From assembly GCF_905171775.1 (NCBI RefSeq), contig NC_053491.1, positions 230,343,883-230,407,882 on the forward strand: a DNA stretch of 64,000 nt, written 5' to 3'. Positions 57,530-64,000 of the stretch are shown here, piece by piece (within the stretch, counting starts at the first letter, position 1; each line of letters starts with the position of its first letter). The stretch comes from Rana temporaria. Taxonomy: Eukaryota; Chordata; Amphibia; Anura; Ranidae. The notes beneath the pieces were generated by a model. The model was not told the origin of the DNA, did no database searches, and saw only the letters and a program-made list of their open reading frames with translations. Both the position numbers and the translations under genes were made by a program.

Positions 57530-58980
57530 TTAAAGCAGAACTAAAACCACAAACACCTCAGTTTCAGCATTGCATCGCCTGTGAGGTCCCTTACCGGCAT
57601 CTTCCCTCTAAGCTCCTGCACATGGTGCCTGGATGGGGTCACTCCTATTCAAGGGCAGGCGTGAAGTCATCCCAGCACACCGGTAAAGTTAGATTTACAT
57701 AGTTAAGGACAAATTGCTTATACAATGATCATCACTGTACAAGTAATCATAAATGATCATCGTGTAAAAAAAAAAATTTAAAAATCCTCACCCCTGCAGA
57801 GCAGTACAGTGTCTACAATGCACTGCTCTGGTAACAATATGTAAAAAAATAAGTAAAAATAAAAAAATGGTGACATCGATGGTGACATTGTACTGCTGTG
57901 GAGGTGAGATCACTGTATGTCAGTGATTATCTCTGATCACTGCTAAAAGCAGTACGATGTCACCAAACCAGTGCTGCCAGTTAGTATTCCTAATCACCTC
58001 TGCACAAGTCAATGTCTCTTATCACTACCGCACCAGTCAGTGTCCCTAATCACCGCCACCCAGTAACAGCGTCCTTAAACTGATTGTAAAGTCTATTTTT
58101 TTTTCTATCAAAATAACAAACTAAATAAAATGTTATACTTACCTGCGCTGTGTAATGGTTTTGCACAGGGCAGCCCGTATTCTCCTTTTCTCTGGTCCCT
58201 GGCTGGTGCTCCTGGCCCCGCTCTCCTGTTGAGTGCCCCCACAGCAAGCAGCTTGCTATGGGGGCACCCGAGCTGAGCTGCAGCTCAGTGTATTCATTTA
58301 GACACGGACCCTGCCCACTCTTTCTCCTGATTGGCTAACTGAGTTTTCTTGACAGCAGGAGCCAATGGAGACGGAATGGCCAAGGCATTCATAGACATCT
58401 CTGGATAGAGATGGGGCTCAGGTAAGTATTAGGGGGGCTGGGGCTTCACACAGAAGGTTTTTTATCTTAATGCATAGCATTAAGTTAAAAAATCTTTTGC
58501 CTTTACAATCACTTTAATGACCTCTGCACCAGTCACAATGTCCCTGATCACTGCCAAATCAGTAATTTTGTCCCTAATCACTACCACACCAGTTATAGTG
58601 TTCCTGACCACCATCACACCAGTCATATTGATCCTGATCATTGCCACACCAGTTAGTGTCCCTGATTATCGCCACACCAGTCCCTGATCACCATCATTTC
58701 AGTCATACTGTCCCTAATCACCACCACAGCAGTTACAGTGTCCATGAGCAATGCTACACCATACTGTCCCTAATAACCAAAACACAAGTTATAGTGTGCA
58801 TGATCACTGCTAAATCAGTCATAATGTCCCTGATCACCTCCACTCCAGTTACAGTGTTCCTGATCACTGAACCACCATTCCCAGTGTCACCAGACCAGTA
58901 TAAGCCATCAACAGTGTCCATGACAGTGTCCATGACCAGTGTAACCCAGCAAGAGTGTTCCTGATCACCACTACACAAGT
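57530..58980. repeat. CACACCAGT minisatellite, split by repeat R3
   Basis: From about 57,960 units of 30-37 bp built on 'gtccctgatcac' plus 'caccacaccagt' recur up to 58,070 and resume at 58,519, continuing to about 58,980. The R3 copy at 58,072-58,518 interrupts the array. The part before 57,960 is unremarkable. Confidence 0.75.
58072..58518. repeat. Dispersed repeat R3, complete copy
   Basis: Bounded by 'aaactgattgtaaag' and 'ctttacaatcacttt', which are inverse ends 447 bp apart. The left arm has 'atacttacctgcgctg', the right arm 'ggctcaggtaagtatt', i.e. outward donor-like GGTAAGT on both strands. The centre has a 12-bp hairpin around 'gagctgcagctc'. Insertion in a minisatellite confirms the borders. 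Confidence 0.75.
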
Positions 58981-58984
58981 CCTA

Positions 58985-59390
58985 CCGTAGGTACTGTAAA
59001 TATCTCCTAAACGTGCACTGTTTAGGAGATATTTACTTGTGCAGCCGCCAGAGACATCACCGGCACATGTGCTCTGAAGTACTGGCATACCTGTGTCTTT
59101 CTTTCAGAGCCCTGTGCCGTAAAGAGTAAAGTAATCGCGGCTCAGCCATTCAAAGGACGGGAGACCGCAAGCCCGGAAGGAATGAAGGAAGGAAGGAAGG
59201 AAGAAAGAACAGGTGAAGATGGAAGCAGTGTCAGCGGTGACCGTGCGCCGCTGGAGGGCTGAGTTTTAAGGTAAGTTTCACATTATATGCTAGTATGCGA
59301 TCCATACTAGCACATTAGATCAAAGCCTTTCAAGGGAAAAGTTTATTTTTTTTGTTCAAGTTTACTACTCCTTTAAAACAAGAGGTGAGG
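58985..59390. repeat. Dispersed repeat with strong hairpin
   Basis: 'gtaaatatctcctaaac' (about 58,996) and 'gtttaggagatatttac' (about 59,020) form a 17-bp perfect stem with a short loop. A (GGAA)n run at 59,183-59,202 and an outward 'aaggtaagttt' at 59,268 follow. Ends near 'tactcctttaaa'. Family unnamed. Confidence 0.5.
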
Positions 59391-59394
59391 AGGA

Positions 59395-60540
59395 GACGTA
59401 TCGCCTTCTTATTGCCTCTCAAACACCCGCTGAATCACCTTGCCACTAGGACATCCTTGACTTAAACCAATGTACAATAAACCTCAACATGTTTTGCAAA
59501 TTTTTGCTGAAAGAGCAGATACAGATGACTATAATGTTTACAAATGGCTTCACATTTAGAATTAGTCTTTAGTTATTATGTATTCTAAACCTGTAAGGTG
59601 TCTTGAGTTTGGTAAAACCTATAAAAATATACTGCATCTATTAAGTGAATAGAATTTGGAAGGATTATTGTAGAGGATAGATGGTTTGTGGAATCTTGGC
59701 ATAGAAGAACAATGAGGAGTTGATCTGGGATTTCACATATTTATTTTGACACCAAGAGTGAATGCAGCCTATGTAGGTATTCATGTCACATTCTGTGAAG
59801 ACAAATGCATTATCTTTTTAGCTTTGTCATCTGGATGATGGAGGGGAAATTACCACTTCAAGCAGTTATATTCAAAGTAGTAATGTTTTTCTTATGTTTG
59901 CTATAAAAAAAAAAAAAAGTTGGAATTACACTGCCATATTCTTCTAGTTGGGAAAGATGTTTCCACTTATCATCACGAACCTGTTGAATAATACCATTTA
60001 AAAAAGCAGCTGCTCCTTTCAGTTGGACTAGTTGGTATGTACTATACCTCGTTTTTCCGGTCCTCACATTTATCCAAGTCAGCCCCAAGCTAAATGCTAG
60101 AAGTAAAACTAGTCGTAAATGGCTCAAAATTTCCATGGGTTCTGCAGTAAAATGTGGAGCGATAAGCGGAAGTCCCACTTTTGGCTTTACGTTGGCTCAA
60201 TTATAATGTATTACTTTACTTACCCCATGATTATCCCTGCAGGACAACTGATCGATCTGTTCCACTGTGGTAATAGTTGGTTGTGTTAGGTGGTATAAGC
60301 GTCGTTTACACCAAACACCATGTTTTGTTTTTAACATGTCATGTTAATAATGTGAATTTTAAAGATTAATAAAAGTTCATTTTGTATTTCAATGCTACAG
60401 ATGTGCCTCTAAAGTTCACGTTTCCTTCTTTTGAATACATTTTGCAATTTATTTATGACATTGGCACACTCATACCGCATTTAAATTTCAATCTTACAGT
60501 CTGTACTTATGTGCACCAACTTAAAGACTGGGCCCAAACT
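59395..60540. other. Apparently unique sequence
   Basis: Lacks the repeat signatures seen elsewhere. It contains the candidate secretory ORF described separately, and otherwise nothing recognised. Confidence 0.4.
59858..60136 (-). CDS. Candidate signal-peptide ORF, unrecognised
   Basis: A minus-strand ATG at 60,136 opens MEILSHLRLVLLLAFSLGL, a textbook hydrophobic signal peptide, followed by a hydrophilic, protein-like stretch (YSTYQLVQLKGAAAFLNGII, then DDKWKHLSQLEEYG). After about residue 72 the frame runs into a poly-A/T tract and low-complexity residues to a stop at 59,858. The good part may therefore be a first exon ending near a GT around 59,925, or a decayed fragment. I do not recognise the protein. 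It could be chance, a host secreted protein, or part of an envelope-like gene of an old element. Confidence 0.2.
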   Translation of the reverse strand: MEILSHLRLVLLLAFSLGLTWINVRTGKTRYSTYQLVQLKGAAAFLNGIIQQVRDDKWKHLSQLEEYGSVIPTFFFFYSKHKKNITTLNITA

Positions 60541-60659
60541 CTAGCCAGCTGAAGACTCTGAGCTAAGGACTATTGACCAAACAATTGCTTTACAGGAAGT
60601 TTGCCCTGGTTGTTCATACTGAAAGGTACGCTCTTAGGGAGCTACATATACCATCATAG

Positions 60660-60979
60660 TCTTTGCTAGAGTGCACTCTAGAGTTAAAGAGAATGGGCAT
60701 CATTCGGGAGTCACGCAATCCTTATGCCTCCCCTATAGTGATAGTATGGAAAAAGAATGGCTCCCTAAGGATGTATATCGATTGCCTAACACTTAACAGA
60801 AAAGCTATTCGCTCACAGAAAGAAAATGCTCTACAATGCCTGTCGGGGGAGAAATAGTTCGGTGTGCTGGATTTGAAGAGTGGGTGCCATCAGACCCCTG
60901 TGAAAAATATGATAGAGAGAAGATGGCTTTTTTCTGCCCACTGGGGTTCTACGAATTGGACAGAATGCCACAAGGTTTA
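60660..60979 (+). pseudogene. Ty3/gypsy pol fragment, left half
   Basis: Encodes the N-terminal part of a gypsy-type reverse transcriptase (ELKRMGIIRESRNPYASPIV, then KKNGSLRMYIDCLTLNRKAI). A stop at about 60,855 and a shifted frame follow before ...CPLGFYE-like sequence. Cut by the LINE at 60,980 within the segment encoding the RMPQG-type motif. Continues at 63,451. The upstream protease and integrase were not found. Not functional. Confidence 0.8.
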
Positions 60980-63450
60980 ATTGTGCAAATTAATGGCATC
61001 TAGACTGACACCTTTCCTTTCAAAACTTATAGGCCCAGAACAGGTGGGATTCATGCCAGGAAGGGAAGCACGGAATAATGTCATAAAAGCCCCTAATTTG
61101 ATTAATTTCGCACATACCCGGGGAATTGAGGGCCTTCTCCTCTCAACGGACGCGGAGAAGGCCTTTGACCGTGTCGCCTGGGACTATATGTTTGCTACTT
61201 GCAGACATATTGGGTTGGGATCGCACATGATGGCGTGGATATCGGCTTTATATTATAAACCTCGGGCACAGCTTAAAATCAATGGCACCCTTTCAGAAGT
61301 AGTGGCTATAAACAATGGCACAAGGCAGGGATTCCCCTATTTTATTTATTCTATCTTTAGAGCCTTTTATTCGCACAGTCAATGCAAACCCGGAGGTACA
61401 AGGCTTCCAGATAGGCCAGCGTGACTTTAAAATGGCAGCATATGCGGACGATCTTTTATTTTTTTTAACACGGCCTCACGACTCAATTCCGAACCTTTCT
61501 AAAGCTTTCAAAATTTTCAGCTAGATCTCCAATATGAAAATTAATGACTCTAAATCGGAAGCCCTTAATCTTACACTGTCATCTGATTCCTTAGAGAGTG
61601 CACGCTCCTCCTGCTCGTTTAAGTGGGTAACTTAATCTATTACCTATCTAGGAATTAAACTGGCGGCTAACTTTGGGGATATCTATAACATTAATTTCCT
61701 TCCCTTGTTAAAAAAAATCCAAGTAGATCTTAAAGGTTGGACCTCTAGACCTTTCTCCTGGTTTGGCAGAGCTGCCATACTGAAGATGGTAATTTTACCC
61801 AGAATCCTATATCATTTCCACACTTTACCTATTCCACTCCCAGCTTTTTTTTTTAAAAGACTTCAGGCTATTGTACGTACTTTTATTTGGAAGGGACAAA
61901 AATCTCAGATAAAGCTGGATACGCTTTTAAAACCTAAGGATGAGGGAGGTATAGGCTTGCCGGATTTCAAACTCTATCACTCCGGGATGCATCTAGCCAG
62001 AATTGTGGACTGGAACTGTCACAGGAGGCAGAAGGATTGGGTCACATTAGAGGAAGTATCTTCCACATTACACCTTATATTCCTACCTTGGATTCCTTGG
62101 GGGAAACTACCGCAGAGTTTGCAGCAGCATCCTTTCGTGGGGTCCACGTTTAGAGTGTTTCATATGATGATGAAACATCATAAATTGTCCTCATGTCCCG
62201 GTCCGCTTACTCCTATTACTCGTAATCCTGATTTCATGCCCGGGATGGACCTGCATTTTTTGGCACCCACTGATCAATTGTTGCCTCTCTTAATGATACA
62301 TTGTGTTGAGGCTAACACCTTTAAACCTTTTGATTCCCTAAAAAGAGAGATAAATCCTCAGAGCTCTCTTTCATTTTGGACTTACCGCCAGCTGCATAAC
62401 TATACACAGGCTTCCCAGAATAAAAAACAATTCCTTAGACCGATAACGCCCTTTGAACAAACTTGCCTGCCTGGAGCGCCGGTTCCGAGATCTACTTCTC
62501 TTATGTACTTCTGGCTAGACAGGGGGGGGATAGCTTCCGGAATACGAGTACATGGGAAAAGGCGCTTAAAACAAATTTCACTGATAAGCAATGGAAACGT
62601 GCCTGTATTTTTGCCCATAAGTGTGCGATTGCCACGAGATTTCAGGAAATGTCGTATAAATGGTACCCGCTGACATCGGATTCTTGCTGGAGATGCGAAC
62701 AAGACCCGGGCACCATTGTTCATATTTGGTGGGAGTGTTCTTGTCTGAGACCTTTCTGGGACAGGGTGTGTGAATTGATCAAAGCCATTACGGATACTAC
62801 AATCTCCCTTACGCCTGCATGTTGCTTACTTCACATCGCCGACTGTTCCATGCAACAATACAAAAAATCATTGATTAGACATCTATTGAACGCAGCGAAA
62901 GTCTTGATTCCCAGGCACTGGAAATCGAAGGATATTCCTTCCATCTCGGAATGGTTTAGCTCCATAGAGAATATTCACCAATTGGAGGAAACTGTAGCAA
63001 TTGCCAGGGAATCGTCGGAAAAATTCAATCAGACGTGGCTACCCTGGGTGACGTTCAGGTATTCTGATCAATACTGTACTCACAACTTGATACGGGATGA
63101 GATTGCTGTCTTGGCTTTGATCATTTCCTTTCCACTCTTCTTGGAAGGTAGAAGACGTCAGATGGTCCGTTCACTACGGTGTCTTTGGCCCTCCCTTTTT
63201 TTCTTCTTTTTTCTCTCTCTCTCTTTTTTTTTTCTCTCTCTTTCTCTTTTTCTCTTAGTATTAGCTAGTAGCGGGTAATATCCTAGATAGTGATGTTTGC
63301 CCTTGTTTTTCTTTGTTATAAGATATTTGCTTACTCTCAGAGTATGTATTTGACATGTTTTGATTATGTGCTATTGTGTGGTACTTAGGTACCCTGGCTG
63401 TAATTTGTACTCTGATTTTCCTTTTCTCTAATAAAAAAAATAATTTGGTA
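60980..63450 (+). pseudogene. 5'-truncated L1-like LINE (C) inserted in gypsy
   Basis: Bounded by an exact 18-bp duplication AGAATGCCACAAGGTTTA (60,962-60,979 and 63,451-63,468) with an A-rich tail. ORF2 remains: EQVGFMPGREARNNVIK and DAEKAFDRVAWDYM in the first frame, NNGTRQG, then a frameshift, YADDLLFFLTR, a stop near 61,523, another near 61,635, WFGRAAILKMVILPRILYHF in the main frame 61,705-62,520, and a frameshift to 62,463-63,278. The last frame carries CWRCEQDPGTIVHIWWEC (C-x2-C-x8-H-x4-C). That knuckle differs by one residue spacing from LINEs A and B, so C belongs to another subfamily. At least four lesions; inactive. A pyrimidine-rich run (63,190-63,255) lies in the 3' UTR. Confidence 0.9.
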
Positions 63451-63866
63451 AGAATGCCACAAGGTTTAGCTGGAGAGCTAGTGACTTTCCAGCAGCTGAG
63501 GGTAATATGAATCTGACCAAAGTGTTGGTGTAACTAGACAGCATTAATGTCTTCAGCGGAAGCTTCGAAGAACACAAGGAGCATCTAGAGATGGTGCTGA
63601 GAAGACTTCATGATGAGGGGCCGAAGCTCTCTCTGGAGCATTGCCAATACTATCAGGTTTCTGTCACTTACTTCGGGCACATTGTCTCTGCTGATGGAGT
63701 GGCCACTAATTACAAGAAGTTGGAATCTGTCACCTCCTGGCTAAGGCCAAGTCATGTGACTGAACTGAGATCATTCCTGGGGTTCTGTTCCAATTACTGG
63801 AGATTCGTGGAGGGGTTCGCCAAGATAGCCCGACCCCTCAATGAATTGCCAAAGAGTGAGGAATAG
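63451..63866 (+). pseudogene. Ty3/gypsy pol fragment, right half
   Basis: Resumes at the duplicated MPQG-type codons. The position expected for the catalytic tyrosine-Leu-Asp-Asp box reads stop-Leu-Asp-Ser. Then SGSFEEHKEHLEMVLRRLHD, KLSLEHCQYYQVSVTYFGH and LRSFLGFCSNYWRFVEGFAK follow, the thumb and connection typical of gypsy pol, ending at a stop at 63,864-63,866. The loss of the catalytic box shows it was dead, probably before the LINE inserted. Confidence 0.85.
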
Positions 63867-64000
63867 GAAGATCACACTGACCCAGCAAAAGCAACCAGAC
63901 AAACTAGAGGGTTGTCAGGGCTGGGCTCAGCCCTTCCTTCTCTGAGCTGGCGCTCAGCTGTCAGCTAATTGCCAGCTCCTTTCTCTCCACAGTGACTCAC
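63867..64000. other. Window edge, possible LTR start
   Basis: At about 63,915 TGTCAGGGCTGGGCTCAG could be the start of another LTR-like repeat with internal GAGCTGGCGCTCAGCTG palindromes. The window ends before this can be tested. Confidence 0.25.

Noticed and set aside
63915..64000. Start of another LTR
   Set aside because: A TG start and palindromic words only; the window ends before a second end or duplication can be seen.

Overview
The window is vertebrate nuclear DNA that is almost entirely transposable elements. The mix suggests an amphibian, most likely a ranid-type frog. It contains a DIRS-type tyrosine-recombinase retrotransposon, three L1-like LINE insertions, a Ty3/gypsy fragment, a piggyBac element and its non-autonomous relatives, hAT elements, and very many palindromic (snapback) MITEs with TTAA or TTA target duplications. 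Long CA/TA microsatellites and minisatellites fill much of the rest. The species call rests on recall of such repeats in frog genomes, not on a search. There are no operons, CRISPR arrays or bacterial signals.

Layout. 0-14.6 kb: snapback MITEs, microsatellites, a tRNA-derived SINE (9.66-9.83 kb) and a hAT element (12,699-14,246) with an exact 8-bp target duplication and two internal repeat arrays. 14.7-20.5 kb: a full-length but broken DIRS element (minus strand: gag, then RT-RNase H-recombinase) that splits an older repeat. 21.3-24.4 kb: a four-level nest of elements. 24.6-24.8 kb: the one convincing host exon, minus strand, 60 codons, resembling the start of RAP80 (UIMC1). 24.8-27.15 kb: a giant foldback element next to that exon. 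27-33 kb: more MITEs, including one whose empty site is visible elsewhere in the window. 33.3-36.8 kb: a hAT-like fragment with a 125-bp tandem array and a truncated ORF. 37.0-39.4 kb: a snapback MITE, a solo LTR and another MITE. 41.2-51.35 kb: an L1 fragment split by a full-length L1-like LINE with both ORFs open. 52.0-57.5 kb: a decayed piggyBac transposon carrying two MITEs. 57.5-60.5 kb: minisatellite and unique sequence. 60.6-64 kb: a gypsy pol fragment split by a 5'-truncated L1 with an 18-bp target duplication.

How the parts work together: the only element that looks capable of function is the LINE at 43,559-50,853 (ORF1p and ORF2p intact, 15-bp target duplication, and a tail with two poly(A) tracts suggesting 3' transduction). 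The MITEs depend on transposases encoded elsewhere. The decayed piggyBac at 52-57 kb is a plausible relative of the source for the elements ending in TTAA-CCACTT. The host exon implies that part of the window is intron of a minus-strand gene. Several snapback families carry outward-facing splice-donor-like GGTAAGT motifs in both arms, which may matter for that gene's transcripts.
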